Source: Mycolicibacterium grossiae
GTDB lineage: Bacteria > Actinomycetota > Actinomycetes > Mycobacteriales > Mycobacteriaceae
Length of the DNA: 64,000 nucleotides
Direction: 5' to 3'
NCBI RefSeq assembly: GCF_008329645.1
Contig: NZ_CP043474.1
Coordinates: forward strand, 1,860,001 to 1,924,000
The notes beneath the pieces were generated by a model. That model had not been told where the DNA came from. It made no database searches and saw only the letters and a program-made list of their open reading frames with translations. The position numbers and the translations under genes were made by a program. Below are positions 38,448 through 52,744 of the stretch, piece by piece. How positions within the stretch are numbered: position 1 is the first letter of the stretch; every line of letters starts with the position of its first letter.

Positions 38448-38469
38448 GAACTTTACACCTGTCAAGTTC
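38448..38469. promoter_or_regulatory. operator dyad over the SDR promoter
   Basis: Half-sites GAACTTTACAC and CTGTCAAGTTC form an inverted repeat matching at 9 of 11 positions. The minus-strand -10 TAAAGT lies inside it, and the SDR ATG starts seven bases beyond its edge. This is the geometry of a TetR-like repressor site; the regulator gene is not adjacent. Confidence 0.6.
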
Positions 38470-38601
38470 GGTGCGGAAACCACCGGTCGCCGACCCGGGC
38501 GCGTTCGGCTCGTGTTGAGTGGAACGTGCCCACGCGGAATGCCGAGTCCTCCGATGCGTTGCACCTTTGCGTGAGCGCCCGAGTGTGGTGGTGTCGTGGT
38601 G

Positions 38602-39105
38602 ATGAGTGAAACCGCCTCCCGCCAGCCGATCTTCGTCGCCGTAGGCCAGGACGACCCGCTGGCCGCACCCCTGCTCGCCGAATTGGCGGTCGAGTACGCC
38701 ACCCGCTACGGCGGCGCCGTCGAGCGCGTCGACCGCTGGCTGCGCAGCTATCCCGCGGCGGAGTTCGCACTACCGTCGGGCGGCATGCTGGTCGGCGTAC
38801 ACGACGGCGTCCCGGTCACCGGTGGGGCGTTCCGCCGCTTCGATCCCGAGACCGCCGAACTCAAGCGGATCTGGACCGACTCGCGGTACCGCAGGCGCGG
38901 CTACGCCCGCCGGCTGCTCGCCGCGCTGGAAATCGAGATCGCCGCACGGGGCTACCGGCGGATCTTCCTCACCACCGGCGACCGCCAGCCCGAGGCCGAG
39001 GCGCTCTACCTCGCCACCGGCTACCGCCGGCTCGACGAACCGCTGCAGCCCGAGGACGGCGACACCGAGGTCTACCCGGTGGCGTTCCTGAAGGAGCTGG
39101 CGTGA
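38602..39105 (+). CDS. GNAT-family N-acetyltransferase
   Basis: The 167 residues hold the acetyl-CoA-binding segment RRRGYARRLLAALE (V/I-x-x-R/Q-x-x-G-x-G/A region) with the GNAT fold around it. The target is unknown. GTG codons at 38596 and 38599 are alternative starts. The 160-base gap upstream holds the SDR operator dyad. Its end overlaps the next LLM gene by GTGA. Confidence 0.85.
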   Translation: MSETASRQPIFVAVGQDDPLAAPLLAELAVEYATRYGGAVERVDRWLRSYPAAEFALPSGGMLVGVHDGVPVTGGAFRRFDPETAELKRIWTDSRYRRRGYARRLLAALEIEIAARGYRRIFLTTGDRQPEAEALYLATGYRRLDEPLQPEDGDTEVYPVAFLKELA

Positions 39106-40223
39106 GCGTCCCCCTCTCCGTCCTCGACCTGTCACCGATCAGCGCCGGCAGCGACGCGGCGACCGCGTTGCGCAACACCGTCGACCTCGCCCGGCATGCC
39201 GAGCGGTGGGGATACCGGCGCTACTGGGTGGCCGAGCACCACTTCGCGGCCGTGGCCGGATCCGCGCCTGCGGTGCTGATCGGCCAGATCGCCGCCGCCA
39301 CCGAGCGGATCCGGGTGGGCGCCGCGGCCGTCCAGCTCGGGTTCACCACGGCGGTCGCGACGGTCGAGGCCTTCGGCACCATCGACGCGCTGCACCCCGG
39401 CCGCATCGACCTCGGCGTCGGCCGCAGCGGGCAGCGTCGCCGCGAGGCCCTCGCCCAGCGCGAGCCCGGCGAGTCGACACCGCGGCCCGCCGCCGAGTGG
39501 CGCGAGGTCGACGGGGTGGTGGTGCCGGTCCCGTTCGACGTCGCCGCGCTGATGCGCGATCCACGACTGCGGGCCCGCATGGCCGCCCTGCAGCAGCCCG
39601 GCGCGCAGGCCCCCGACTTCGCCACCCAGGTGGACGACATCCTGGCGATGCTCGACGGCGACTACGCCACCGACGGCCACCGGACCGACGTCGTGCCCGG
39701 TGAAGGAGCGTCGTTGCGGCCGTGGGTGTTCGGCAGCAGCAAGGGGCGCAGCGCCGAGGTCGCCGGGTCACGGGGACTGCCGTTCGTCGCCAGCTACCAC
39801 ATCACGCCGGCCACCGCGCTCGACGCCGTCGACGCCTACCGCGCGGCCTTCCGGCCGTCCGCCGCGCTCGCCGAGCCGTACGTCGTGGTGTCCGCCGACG
39901 TCGTGGTGGCCGACGATCACGACACCGCGGTGCACCTCGCCTCGAGCTACGGGCACTGGGTGTACTCGATCCGGGCGGGCGGCGGCGCGGTGCCCTATCC
40001 CGACCCGGACACCGTCGCGCCGCTGACCGCGGAGCAGACCGCGCTCACCCGGGACCGCACTGCGACGCAGTTCGTGGGCGACCCCGACGAGGTGGCGCAC
40101 CGGCTGGAGGCGCTGCGCCGGGTGACCGACGCCGACGAACTGGTCGTCACCTCGGTCACGCACCGGCACGCCGACCGGCTGCGCTCGCACGAATTGCTGG
40201 CCCGCCGCTGGCACCACCGGTGA
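39102..40223 (+). CDS. LLM-class flavin-dependent oxidoreductase
   Basis: Luciferase-like TIM-barrel oxidoreductase of 373 residues. Motifs are RYWVAEHH near residue 41, the IRVGAAAVQL strand, and GRIDLGVGRS. The central insertion and C-terminal GDPDEVAHRLE are typical of the alkanal-monooxygenase-like group. FMN or F420 are both possible cofactors. Its GTG start overlaps the acetyltransferase stop, so the two are co-translated. Confidence 0.87.
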   Translation: MSVPLSVLDLSPISAGSDAATALRNTVDLARHAERWGYRRYWVAEHHFAAVAGSAPAVLIGQIAAATERIRVGAAAVQLGFTTAVATVEAFGTIDALHPGRIDLGVGRSGQRRREALAQREPGESTPRPAAEWREVDGVVVPVPFDVAALMRDPRLRARMAALQQPGAQAPDFATQVDDILAMLDGDYATDGHRTDVVPGEGASLRPWVFGSSKGRSAEVAGSRGLPFVASYHITPATALDAVDAYRAAFRPSAALAEPYVVVSADVVVADDHDTAVHLASSYGHWVYSIRAGGGAVPYPDPDTVAPLTAEQTALTRDRTATQFVGDPDEVAHRLEALRRVTDADELVVTSVTHRHADRLRSHELLARRWHHR

Positions 40224-40256
40224 GCGGCGGCCGGCCGGCGGCTACGCTCGACCAGC

Positions 40257-40550
40257 GTGTCGACGCAACTCGTGGTGGGGTGGCTGCTGCTGCTGGCCGC
40301 CGTGCTGGTGTTCGTCGGTGCCTTCGTGGTGCGCGCGCTGCTGGGCCGCACCCGCGACACCGGCGTCGTGCGCCGCGGCATCCGGGCGCTGCGGGCCACC
40401 GTCGTGGGCCGGGTGCTGTTCGGGCCGGTCGCCGGTGACGCCCTGGACGACGAGGAACTCGACCAGATGGTCCTGATGCCCGCGCTCACCGTGTCCTGCG
40501 GGCTGGTGCTGACTTCGATCTTCCTGCTCGGCTACGCGATCCTCACCTGA
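40257..40550 (+). CDS. small membrane protein of unknown function
   Basis: The 97 residues have a first hydrophobic helix (about 5-28), a basic then acidic middle and a second helix (about 73-95). No motif was recognised. GTG start with TACGCT eight bases upstream. It ends 10 bases from the convergent methyltransferase gene. Confidence 0.65.
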   Translation: MSTQLVVGWLLLLAAVLVFVGAFVVRALLGRTRDTGVVRRGIRALRATVVGRVLFGPVAGDALDDEELDQMVLMPALTVSCGLVLTSIFLLGYAILT

Positions 40551-40560
40551 GCCGGCGGCC

Positions 40561-41313
40561 TCACCCGAGGGTCCCCACCACCGCCAGCGACCGGTTGACG
40601 GCCGCGACGCCGTCGTCGGGGATCAGGGCCAGCAGCCGCGCGCGCAGCTCGTCGCGGTCGGCCGCCGGCAGCGTCAGCACGTTGGAATAGGTCGTCACCA
40701 TGTCGACCCACTGTTCGGCGCCGTAGTGCAGGTCCTCGACCACCTCTCGGTGCTCCACGGCGAACCCGGCACCGGTCAGCAGGCCGTCGAGTTCCGGACT
40801 AACCTCCAGACCCGCCGACGGCCGCTGCCAGTCGTCGAGCAGCCCGGCGTAGGCGCGGTCGAATTCCGCACGGGTGGGTCGCACCGAGGTGATCCGGTTC
40901 CACAGCAGCGCCAGCCGCCCTCCGGGGTCCAGCACGCCGGCGACCGCCGCGACGGCGGGTTCCGGGCGCACCCAGTGAAACGACTGCGCGAACACCACGA
41001 GGTCGAAGCGCCGTCCGCCCGGCTCCCACTCCTCGAACGTCGCCACCTCGACCGCGATACCCTTGGCCGCGGCCAGTTCGGCCATCTGCGGATCCGGTTC
41101 CACGGCCAGCACGTCGGCGCCCGCCTCGGCGAGCTGCACCGACGCGATGCCGGTGCCGGCGCCCACGTCGAGCACGCGCAGCCCGGGCCGGTCGACGAGA
41201 TGCGCGATCACCTCGCGGGGGTATCGCGGCCGGTGGTCGTCGTAGCGGGCCGCCGCAGCACCGAAGGACCCGGCGCGCCGGCGGTCGTCGTGCAGCGGTG
41301 ACCGGTCGGTCAC
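40561..41313 (-). CDS. class I SAM-dependent methyltransferase
   Basis: The 250 residues have motif I VLDVGAGTGIAS, the acidic VEPDP after it and FDLVVFAQSFHWV, as in UbiE/trans-aconitate-type methyltransferases. Substrate unknown. The GTG start overlaps the preceding metallo-beta-lactamase-fold gene's stop as GTGA, so the two form a unit. Confidence 0.87.
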   Translation of the reverse strand: MTDRSPLHDDRRRAGSFGAAAARYDDHRPRYPREVIAHLVDRPGLRVLDVGAGTGIASVQLAEAGADVLAVEPDPQMAELAAAKGIAVEVATFEEWEPGGRRFDLVVFAQSFHWVRPEPAVAAVAGVLDPGGRLALLWNRITSVRPTRAEFDRAYAGLLDDWQRPSAGLEVSPELDGLLTGAGFAVEHREVVEDLHYGAEQWVDMVTTYSNVLTLPAADRDELRARLLALIPDDGVAAVNRSLAVVGTLG

Positions 41314-42038
41314 CGCGCGGCCTGCTCGGCCGCCGCGCGGATCGGGCCGCGCCACACCGGGCCGTGGCCGGGCAGCATGACGTCGGTGTCGAGCAGGCCC
41401 AGCGCCGCGAGGCTGCGCACGCACGCCGCTTGGTCGTGGTTGAACAGCCCGGGCAGCAACTGCGGCCCCGACACGGTGGACACCGGGTGGGCGGTCACCA
41501 ACGCGTCACCGCTGACCAGCACGCCGTCGACGACGTAGGAGCAGTGCCCGCCGGTGTGGCCGGGCGTGGGGATCGCCATCGGGGTGCCGGGCAGTGCGGC
41601 CGCCACCTCCTCGGTGAGCGCGTGCGCGGTGGGGATGCCGTCGCGCACCAGGGCGCCCTTGCGTCCGATGGTCGCCGACCACCGGGCGTAGCGGGGCCGC
41701 CACATCTTGGCGGCGAGGTCGCGCAGCGAAACCTGCTCGAGATACTCGCGGTGCGCGTGGCCCACTTCGTGGGCGTGGCAGAACACCGGCGTGCCATGGG
41801 TTTTCGCGAACCAGATCGCCGAACCCATGTGGTCGACGTGGGCATGGGTCAGCAGGATCGCATGCACGTCGTCGATCCCGAAGCCGAGTTCGCGCACCGA
41901 CGCGACAACCTCGTCGCGGTGGCCGGGGAATCCTGCGTCGATGATCACCACGCCGCTGCCGTCGCTGACCAGCGTCCAGTTGACGAGGTCGGTCCGGGCG
42001 AAGAACACGGAATCGGTGATGGCTTCGAGGGCCGCCAT
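41310..42038 (-). CDS. metallo-beta-lactamase-fold hydrolase (Rv0406c homologue)
   Basis: The 242 residues bear the metal motif THAHVDHMG, further ligands in [10 protein letters not shown] and the Asp in VSGDALV, and a last His in LPGHGPVW. It would hydrolyse a thioester, lactone or similar bond. The frame runs on upstream to 42113, but the ATG at 42038 with TAGACT seven bases before it is the better start. It is divergent from fgd1, as Rv0406c is in M. tuberculosis. Confidence 0.88.
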   Translation of the reverse strand: MAALEAITDSVFFARTDLVNWTLVSDGSGVVIIDAGFPGHRDEVVASVRELGFGIDDVHAILLTHAHVDHMGSAIWFAKTHGTPVFCHAHEVGHAHREYLEQVSLRDLAAKMWRPRYARWSATIGRKGALVRDGIPTAHALTEEVAAALPGTPMAIPTPGHTGGHCSYVVDGVLVSGDALVTAHPVSTVSGPQLLPGLFNHDQAACVRSLAALGLLDTDVMLPGHGPVWRGPIRAAAEQAAR

Positions 42039-42045
42039 GCGCGCG

Positions 42046-42051
42046 AGTCTA
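42046..42051 (-). promoter_or_regulatory. -10 hexamer for leaderless Rv0406c-like gene
   Basis: TAGACT on the minus strand, seven bases before the ATG at 42038. Confidence 0.55.
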
Positions 42052-42127
42052 TCGACTACGGGGGAATACTCCGCGCACCCCGAGGGGTAGAAAGAGACGA
42101 ACGCCGTCGACATCGAGGAAGTGGGAC

Positions 42128-43138
42128 ATGCCGGAACTCAAGCTGGGATACAAGGCGTCGGCGGAGCAGTTCGCCCCGCGTGAGCTGGTCGAGCTGGCCG
42201 TGGCGGCCGAGGAGCACGGCATGGACAGCGCCACGGTGAGCGACCACTTCCAGCCGTGGCGTCACGAAGGCGGCCACGCACCGTTCTCGCTGGCGTGGAT
42301 GACGGCCGTCGGTGAGCGCACCAAGCGCCTGGTGCTCGGCACGTCGGTGCTGACCCCCACGTTCCGGTACAACCCGGCCGTCATCGCGCAGGCGTTCGCC
42401 ACGATGGGCTGCCTGTACCCGGACCGCATCTTCCTCGGCGTCGGCACCGGCGAGTCGCTCAACGAGATCGCCACGGGCTACGAGGGCGAGTGGCCGGAGT
42501 TCAAGGAGCGCTACGCCCGCCTGCGGGAGTCGGTGCGCCTCATGCGCGAGCTGTGGCTGGGCGACCGCGTCGACTTCGAGGGCGAGTACTACCACACCAA
42601 GGGGGCGTCGATCTACGACGTGCCCGAAGGGGGCATCCCGATCTACATCGCCGCCGGCGGTCCGCAGGTCGCCAAGTACGCCGGGCGCGCCGGTGACGGC
42701 TTCATCTGCACCTCGGGCAAGGGCGAGGAGCTGTACAAGGACAAGCTCATCCCGGCGGTCAAGGAGGGCGCGGAGGCGGCCGACAAGGACCCCGACTCAG
42801 TCGATCGGATGATCGAGATCAAGATCTCCTACGACACGGATCCCGAACTGGCGCTGGAGAACACCCGGTTCTGGGCACCGCTGTCGCTGACCTCGGAGCA
42901 GAAGACCAACATCCACGACCCGCTGGAGATGGAGAAGGCCGCCGACGAACTGCCGATCGAGCAGGTCGCCAAGCGGTGGATCGTGGCGTCGGATCCCGAC
43001 GAGGCGGTGGAGAAGGTCAAGGACTACGTCGACTACGGGTTGAACCACCTGGTGTTCCACGCGCCGGGCCACGATCAGCGCCGCTTCCTCGAACTGTTCC
43101 AGTCCGACCTGGAGCCGCGGCTGCGCAAGCTCGGCTGA
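42128..43138 (+). CDS. fgd1: F420-dependent glucose-6-phosphate dehydrogenase
   Basis: Cytoplasmic enzyme oxidising glucose-6-phosphate and producing reduced F420, the main source of F420H2 in mycobacteria and the activator route for nitroimidazole prodrugs. The 336 residues conserve the M. tuberculosis active-site positions His40, Trp44 and Glu109 at the same numbers. The ATG follows GAGGAAG. It is followed by pta after 17 bases, as in Rv0407-Rv0408. Confidence 0.98.
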   Translation: MPELKLGYKASAEQFAPRELVELAVAAEEHGMDSATVSDHFQPWRHEGGHAPFSLAWMTAVGERTKRLVLGTSVLTPTFRYNPAVIAQAFATMGCLYPDRIFLGVGTGESLNEIATGYEGEWPEFKERYARLRESVRLMRELWLGDRVDFEGEYYHTKGASIYDVPEGGIPIYIAAGGPQVAKYAGRAGDGFICTSGKGEELYKDKLIPAVKEGAEAADKDPDSVDRMIEIKISYDTDPELALENTRFWAPLSLTSEQKTNIHDPLEMEKAADELPIEQVAKRWIVASDPDEAVEKVKDYVDYGLNHLVFHAPGHDQRRFLELFQSDLEPRLRKLG

Positions 43139-43155
43139 TTTGGCAGGCTGGGGGC

Positions 43156-45279
43156 GTGGCTCAGGGCAATGAGGGCGCCGGCACCCAGTCCCGCAACACC
43201 TCCATCTACATCGCGTCGCCCGAAGGCGACACCGGCAAGTCGACCATCGCGCTGGGCATCCTGGACCGCCTGACGGCGACGGTCGCCAAGGTCGGGGTGT
43301 TCCGGCCGATCACTCGGGGTTCCGGTGAGGATCGGGACTACATCCTGGAACTGCTGCTCGCGCACACCACCGCGGGGCTCGACTACGCCGAGTGCGTCGG
43401 CGTCGACTACCAGCGGCTGCACGACGACCCCGACGCCGCGCTCGGCGACATCGTCGATCGCTACCACCAGGTGGCCGAGCAGTGCGACGCCGTGCTGATC
43501 GTGGGCAGCGACTACACCGACGTCGCCTCGCCCAGCGAGCTGAGCATGAACGCCCGCATCGCGGTGAACCTCGGTGCGCCCGTCGTCCTCGCGGTGCGGG
43601 CGGCCGACCGGACGCCCGACGAGGTGGCCCAGGTGGTGGAGCTGTGCCTGGCCGAGATCGCCCACCAGCACGCGCACACCGCGGCCGTGGTCGCCAACCG
43701 CTGCGACCCCGACCGGCTCGACGCGGTCGCCGCGGCGCTGAGTGGGATCGGCGGCAGCAGTCCCACGGACAGCGGGCTGAAGACGTACGTGCTGCCCGAG
43801 GAGCCGCTGCTGATCGCGCCGTCGGTGGCCGAGCTGCGCGACGCGGTGGGTGGCACCGTGATCAATGGCGACGCCGACCTGCTCGACCGGGAGGCGCTGG
43901 GCGTGCTCGTCGCGGGCATGACCGCCGAGCACGTGGTCGAGCGGCTCACCGACGGCATGGCGGTCATCACGCCCGGCGACCGGTCCGACGTCGTGCTGGC
44001 GATCGCGAGTGCGCATGCGGCCGAGGGCTTCCCGTCGCTGTCGGCGATCATCCTCAACGGTGGGCTGTCGCTGCACCCGGCGATCGCCAAGCTGGTGGAG
44101 GGGCTGCGGTTGCGGCTGCCGATCGTGACCACCGACCTCGGCACCTACGACACCGCGCGCACGGTGGCTCAGGCCCGCGGCCGGGTGACGGTGCGCTCGA
44201 CCCGCAAGATCGACACGGCGCTGAACCTGATGGCCGAGCACGTCGACACCGCCGACCTCGTCGCGCAGCTGTCGATCCCGATGCCGTCGGTGGTGACGCC
44301 GCAGATGTTCACCTACCAGCTACTCGACCAGGCCCGCGCCGACCGCAGGCGCATCGTGCTGCCCGAGGGCGACGACGACCGGATACTGCGCGCCGCGGGC
44401 CGGCTGCTGCAGCGCGCGGTGGCCGACCTGACGATCCTCGGCGACGAACCGGCCGTGCGCGCCCGCGCCGCCGAACTCGGCGTCGACATGTCCGCGGCCA
44501 CCGTGCTCGACCCGCGCACCAGCGAGCTGTGCGACCAGTTCGCCGAGCAGTACGCCGAACTGCGCAAGCACAAGGGCGTCACGGTGGAACAGGCGCGCGA
44601 GGTCATCCACGACGTCTCGTACTTCGGCACCATGCTGGTGCACAACGACCTCGTCGACGGCATGGTGTCCGGTGCGCGGCACACCACCGCCCACACCGTG
44701 CGCCCGGCGTTCGAGATCATCAAGACGCTGCCCGACGTCGACACGGTGTCGAGCATCTTCCTGATGTGCCTGGCCGACGAGGTGCTCGCCTACGGCGACT
44801 GCGCAATCGTCCCCGACCCGACCTCCGAGCAGCTCGCCGACATCGCGATCTCCTCGGCCCGCACCGCCGCCCAGTTCGGCATCACCCCGCGGGTCGCGAT
44901 GCTGTCCTACTCCACCGGTACCTCCGGTACGGGTGCCGACGTCGAGAAGGTGCGCGTGGCAACGGATCTGGTGCGCGAGCGAGAACCCGACCTGCTGGTG
45001 GAGGGTCCGATCCAGTACGACGCCGCGGTCGAGCCGTCGGTGGCTCAGACCAAGATGCCCGACTCCGAGGTGGCGGGCCGCGCCACGGTGCTGATCTTCC
45101 CGGACCTCAACACCGGCAACAACACCTACAAGGCCGTGCAGCGCAGCGCGGGAGCCATCGCGATCGGCCCGGTGCTGCAGGGCCTGAACAAGCCCGTCAA
45201 CGACCTGTCCCGCGGGGCACTGGTGGAGGACATCGTGAACACCGTGGCGATCACGGCGATCCAGGCGCAGGGCCGCTGA
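43156..45279 (+). CDS. pta: phosphate acetyltransferase
   Basis: Interconverts acetyl-CoA and acetyl phosphate. The 707 residues have an N-terminal P-loop NTPase-like domain ([10 protein letters not shown]), a central DRTGG domain and the C-terminal catalytic domain (about 380-707) with YSTGTSGTG and [12 protein letters not shown]. The GTG at 43156 is chosen because residues upstream overlap fgd1. It shares bases with the ackA start (TGATG), so the two are translationally coupled. Confidence 0.96.
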   Translation: MAQGNEGAGTQSRNTSIYIASPEGDTGKSTIALGILDRLTATVAKVGVFRPITRGSGEDRDYILELLLAHTTAGLDYAECVGVDYQRLHDDPDAALGDIVDRYHQVAEQCDAVLIVGSDYTDVASPSELSMNARIAVNLGAPVVLAVRAADRTPDEVAQVVELCLAEIAHQHAHTAAVVANRCDPDRLDAVAAALSGIGGSSPTDSGLKTYVLPEEPLLIAPSVAELRDAVGGTVINGDADLLDREALGVLVAGMTAEHVVERLTDGMAVITPGDRSDVVLAIASAHAAEGFPSLSAIILNGGLSLHPAIAKLVEGLRLRLPIVTTDLGTYDTARTVAQARGRVTVRSTRKIDTALNLMAEHVDTADLVAQLSIPMPSVVTPQMFTYQLLDQARADRRRIVLPEGDDDRILRAAGRLLQRAVADLTILGDEPAVRARAAELGVDMSAATVLDPRTSELCDQFAEQYAELRKHKGVTVEQAREVIHDVSYFGTMLVHNDLVDGMVSGARHTTAHTVRPAFEIIKTLPDVDTVSSIFLMCLADEVLAYGDCAIVPDPTSEQLADIAISSARTAAQFGITPRVAMLSYSTGTSGTGADVEKVRVATDLVREREPDLLVEGPIQYDAAVEPSVAQTKMPDSEVAGRATVLIFPDLNTGNNTYKAVQRSAGAIAIGPVLQGLNKPVNDLSRGALVEDIVNTVAITAIQAQGR

Positions 45280-46421
45280 TGCCGGCGACCGTGCTGGTGC
45301 TCAACTGCGGCTCGTCGTCGCTGAAGTACGCGGTCGTGCAACCGGATACGGGCCGCCAGCTGGCCGACGGCATCGTCGAGCGGATCGGTGACGCCGAGGG
45401 CGTGCCCGACCACGAGGCGGCGCTGCGGGCGGCCTTCGACCAGCTCGCCGACGCCGGCCTGCGGCTCGACGAGCTGGGTCTGGTGGCGGTCGGGCACCGC
45501 GTGGTGCACGGCGGCCCGGACCTCTACCGGCCGACCGTCGTCGACGACGCGCTGATCGCCGAGGTGCGGTCGCTGTCGGCGCTGGCGCCGCTGCACAATC
45601 CGCCCGCACTGCTCGGCATCGAGGTGGCGCGCAAGGTGCTACCCGACCTCCCGCACGTCGCGGTGTTCGACACGGCGTTCTTCCACGACCTGCCCGCAGC
45701 GGCGGCGACGTACGCCATCGACCGCGACGTCGCCGAGCAGTGGCACATCCGGCGCTACGGCTTCCACGGCACGTCGCATCAGTACGTCAGCGAGCAGGCG
45801 GCCGAGTTCCTGGGCGTGCCGGTGGCGTCGCTCAACCAGATCGTGCTGCACCTCGGCAACGGGGCGTCGGCGTCGGCCATCGTCGGCGGCCGTCCGCAGG
45901 ACACCACGATGGGCCTCACCCCGATGGAGGGGCTGGTGATGGGCACCCGGTCCGGTGACGTCGATCCCGGTGTCCTGGTGTACCTCTGGCGCACCGCAGG
46001 CATGAGCGTCGAGGACATCGAGACGATGCTGAACAAGCGCTCCGGCGTGCGCGGCCTGGGCGGCGAGATCGACTTCCGGGTCTTGCACCGCCGGATCGAC
46101 GAGGGCGACGCGGACGCCCGCCTCGCCTACGACGTGTACATCCACCGGCTGCGCAAGTACATCGGCGCCTACCTGGCGCTGCTGGGCAACACCGACGTCA
46201 TCACGTTCACCGCGGGGGTCGGAGAGAACGACGCCGCGGTGCGCCGCGACGCGCTGAGCGGGATGGCGCCGCTGGGCATCGAACTCGACGAGCACCTCAA
46301 TGCGAGCCCCGGTCGGGGAGCCCGCCGCATCTCGTTCGAGACGTCACCGGTGACGGTGCTGGTGATCCCCACCGACGAGGAACTCGCGATCGCCCGCGCC
46401 TGCGTCGGCGTGCTGGGCTGA
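45279..46421 (+). CDS. ackA: acetate kinase
   Basis: Converts acetyl phosphate and ADP to acetate and ATP. The 380 residues show the N-terminal [21 protein letters not shown], the phosphate loop [12 protein letters not shown] and the [14 protein letters not shown] [10 protein letters not shown]. Start ATG overlaps the pta stop. A hairpin overlaps its stop codon, facing the small convergent gene. Confidence 0.97.
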   Translation: MPATVLVLNCGSSSLKYAVVQPDTGRQLADGIVERIGDAEGVPDHEAALRAAFDQLADAGLRLDELGLVAVGHRVVHGGPDLYRPTVVDDALIAEVRSLSALAPLHNPPALLGIEVARKVLPDLPHVAVFDTAFFHDLPAAAATYAIDRDVAEQWHIRRYGFHGTSHQYVSEQAAEFLGVPVASLNQIVLHLGNGASASAIVGGRPQDTTMGLTPMEGLVMGTRSGDVDPGVLVYLWRTAGMSVEDIETMLNKRSGVRGLGGEIDFRVLHRRIDEGDADARLAYDVYIHRLRKYIGAYLALLGNTDVITFTAGVGENDAAVRRDALSGMAPLGIELDEHLNASPGRGARRISFETSPVTVLVIPTDEELAIARACVGVLG

Positions 46422-46435
46422 CCGCGGTGGGTCAG
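46418..46435. terminator. hairpin between ackA and convergent small gene
   Basis: CTGACC-N6-GGTCAG, a perfect six-base-pair stem that includes both stop codons. It has no U tract, which is normal for mycobacterial terminators, so its strength cannot be judged. Confidence 0.4.
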
Positions 46436-46674
46436 TCGCGCACCCAGACCGCGACGAAGTTGACCGGGATGCCGGTGCGGGCGGCGATGCACGCCCGCGC
46501 GCTCACCTCGGCGTCGGCGCGGCGCTCGACGCGCGTGACGGCGTCGATCTCGGGAATGACGACCTCGTAGCCCAGGGCATCGGGGGTCACCGTGACCTCG
46601 AACAGCTGCCCTGCCATGGGGCGCAGCGGGGCCCGGCGGACCGGGCGGGGACGGTGGGCGAGGCTCGCGCGCAT
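46432..46674 (-). CDS. small conserved protein of unknown function
   Basis: The 80 residues comprise a basic Arg/Pro start and a compact region VTVTPDALGYEVVIPEIDAV with an alpha/beta look, similar in style to HicB-like or long-chain antitoxin folds, though no toxin is beside it. An ATG at 46617 would give 62 residues without the basic leader. It lies between ackA and pknG. Confidence 0.6.
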   Translation of the reverse strand: MRASLAHRPRPVRRAPLRPMAGQLFEVTVTPDALGYEVVIPEIDAVTRVERRADAEVSARACIAARTGIPVNFVAVWVRD

Positions 46675-46742
46675 GGCTGTGCTTTCTCGATCCAGGAGTG
46701 GGCCGCGGGCCAAGATACCGAGCAGGGGGCGCCGACGCCAAA

Positions 46743-51300
<4,558 letters not shown>

Positions 51301-51344
51301 GGGTGCGCGGACCTCAACTTCCCAGCGGGCGGATCAAGCGTGCC

Positions 51345-51364
51345 AATTCTATGAAGGAATTCTA
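51345..51364 (-). promoter_or_regulatory. tandem TAGAATT, candidate glnX promoter
   Basis: On the minus strand TAGAATT occurs twice (51364-51358 and 51351-51345), 13 bases apart. Each contains TAGAAT, a TANNNT -10 form. Viewed otherwise the same bases form AATTC-N7-GAATT, an inverted repeat. This would give glnX a leader of 40-50 bases. Confidence 0.45.
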
Positions 51365-51420
51365 AGAGCTGTCGGCGCGACGCGAGTGCGTTCGGCGCGA
51401 AGCCGCCACCGGCGGTTCTC

Positions 51421-51426
51421 TATCCT
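51421..51426 (+). promoter_or_regulatory. -10 hexamer for leaderless mutT3
   Basis: TATCCT, seven bases before the GTG at 51434. Confidence 0.55.
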
Positions 51427-51433
51427 GAAACCC

Positions 51434-51937
51434 GTGCGGGGCGACGGAGACGGCTGGGTGCTGTCGGACAGCGGTGCTCACTTCTGGGGTCGGCACGGCG
51501 CGGCGGGCCTGCTGCTGCGCGCCCCGTGGCCCGACGGCCGCACCGTCGTGCTGCTGCAGCACCGCGCGCCGTGGAGTCATCAGGGCGGGACGTGGGGACT
51601 GCCGGGCGGTGCCCGCGACAGCCACGAGACGCCCGAGGAGGCCGCAGTCCGCGAGGCGCACGAGGAGGCCGGGCTGACCGCCGCGGCCGTCACCGTCCGC
51701 ACCACCGTCGTCACCTCCGAGGTGCCGGGCGCGGGCGGGCCGGCCTGGACCTACACCACGGTGATCGCCGACGCCGCCGCGCCGCTCGACACGACGCCCA
51801 ACCGGGAGAGTTCGGAGCTGCGCTGGGTGGCCACCGACGAGGTCACCGCGCTGCCGCTGCACCCCGGTTTCGCCGCGAGCTGGGAGCGGCTGTCCGCATT
51901 GGTCGCCGAGATCCCGCTGCTCACCGGGCAGGACTAG
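51434..51937 (+). CDS. mutT3: Nudix hydrolase MutT3
   Basis: Nucleotide-sanitising hydrolase family member of 167 residues. The Nudix box reads [18 protein letters not shown] followed by HEEAGL, with all catalytic Glu residues in place. Orthologue of Rv0413. GTG start with TATCCT seven bases before it. It overlaps the convergent thiE by 17 bases. Confidence 0.93.
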   Translation: MRGDGDGWVLSDSGAHFWGRHGAAGLLLRAPWPDGRTVVLLQHRAPWSHQGGTWGLPGGARDSHETPEEAAVREAHEEAGLTAAAVTVRTTVVTSEVPGAGGPAWTYTTVIADAAAPLDTTPNRESSELRWVATDEVTALPLHPGFAASWERLSALVAEIPLLTGQD

Positions 51938-52604
51938 CCGCCCGCAGCGCCGACTTCAGGTCCGCCGCCGCGGCGCGGGGATCCTCGGCCCCGGTGATCG
52001 CGCGCACCACCACCACCCGCGTCGCGCCGGCGGCAAGCACCTCGGGCAGTCGCTCGCCGTCGATGCCGCCGATCGCGAACCACGGCTTCGCCGACCCGGT
52101 CTGCCCGGCCGCGGTCCGGACGAGGTCGAGGCCCGGCGCCGGGCGGCCCGGCTTGGTGGGCGTCGGCCAGCAGGGGCCGACGCAGAAGTAGTCGACCTCC
52201 TCGGCCGCCGCGGCGGCGACCTGCGCGGCGTCGTGGGTGGACCGGCCGATCAGTGGGCCCGGCCCGACCACGTCGCGCGCCAGCAGCAGGGGGAGATCGT
52301 CCTGGCCGAGGTGCAGCACGTCGGCGCCCGCGGCACGCGCGATGTCGGCGCGGTCGTTGACGGCCAGCAGCGCGCCGTGCCTGCGGGCCGCGTCGGCCAG
52401 CACCTCGAGCGCCTCGAGTTCCTGGCGTGCCTCCAGCGGGCCGAACTGCCGCTCGCCCGCGGAGCCTTTGTCGCGCAACTGGATGAGGTCCACCCCGCCG
52501 CGCAGCGCCGCGTCGGCGAACTCGGCCAGGTCACCGCGCTCCCGACGGGCATCGGTGCACAGGTACAGCTGGGCGTCGGAGAGACGTTGCCGGGGTTGTC
52601 GCAC
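51921..52604 (-). CDS. thiE: thiamine-phosphate synthase
   Basis: Joins the pyrimidine and thiazole halves into thiamine monophosphate. The 227 residues form a TIM barrel with [29 protein letters not shown] and [11 protein letters not shown], all family active-site motifs. The GTG start has TACTCT seven bases upstream, so the gene is transcribed apart from the riboswitch-led operon, divergent from it. Confidence 0.96.
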   Translation of the reverse strand: MRQPRQRLSDAQLYLCTDARRERGDLAEFADAALRGGVDLIQLRDKGSAGERQFGPLEARQELEALEVLADAARRHGALLAVNDRADIARAAGADVLHLGQDDLPLLLARDVVGPGPLIGRSTHDAAQVAAAAAEEVDYFCVGPCWPTPTKPGRPAPGLDLVRTAAGQTGSAKPWFAIGGIDGERLPEVLAAGATRVVVVRAITGAEDPRAAAADLKSALRAASPAR

Positions 52605-52611
52605 GCTCGCG

Positions 52612-52617
52612 AGAGTA
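52612..52617 (-). promoter_or_regulatory. -10 hexamer for leaderless thiE
   Basis: TACTCT on the minus strand, seven bases before the GTG at 52604. A leaderless thiE would escape the TPP riboswitch on the other strand. Confidence 0.55.
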
Positions 52618-52630
52618 GGCTAGGCCGAAC

Positions 52631-52740
52631 GTCACGGGAGTCCCGGGAGCAGGGACTGAGAGTGGGCGCCGACACCGAACGCGGGTGTCCCGGCCCTGAC
52701 CGTCACACCTGATCCGGGTCATGCCGGCGAAGGGAGCAGG
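52631..52740 (+). ncRNA. TPP riboswitch (THI element)
   Basis: Conserved features of the thiamine pyrophosphate aptamer are present in order: GGGAGTCCC start of P1/P2, CTGAGAGTGGG (52656-52666), a variable hairpin arm (GACACCG to CGGGTGTC), the ACACCTGATCCGGGTCATGCC core and GCGAAGGGAG at the 3' end. The 3' side of P1 runs into the ribosome site AGGAGA of thiO five bases before the ATG, so TPP binding would hide the site and stop translation. Confidence 0.93.
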
Positions 52741-52744
52741 AGAG

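Noticed and set aside
42039..42113. Longer N-terminus for the metallo-beta-lactamase-fold gene
   Set aside because: It would leave only 14 bases to fgd1 and bury TAGACT, which is correctly placed for the ATG at 42038. M. tuberculosis annotation of similar length was noted but not preferred.
46432..46674. Toxin-antitoxin reading of the small gene between ackA and pknG
   Set aside because: Fold is only vaguely HicB-like and no partner toxin gene is adjacent.
52721..52744. Upstream in-frame ATG for thiO
   Set aside because: It lies within the conserved 3' core of the TPP aptamer; the ATG at 52745 has the ribosome site and the correct FAD-binding N-terminus.
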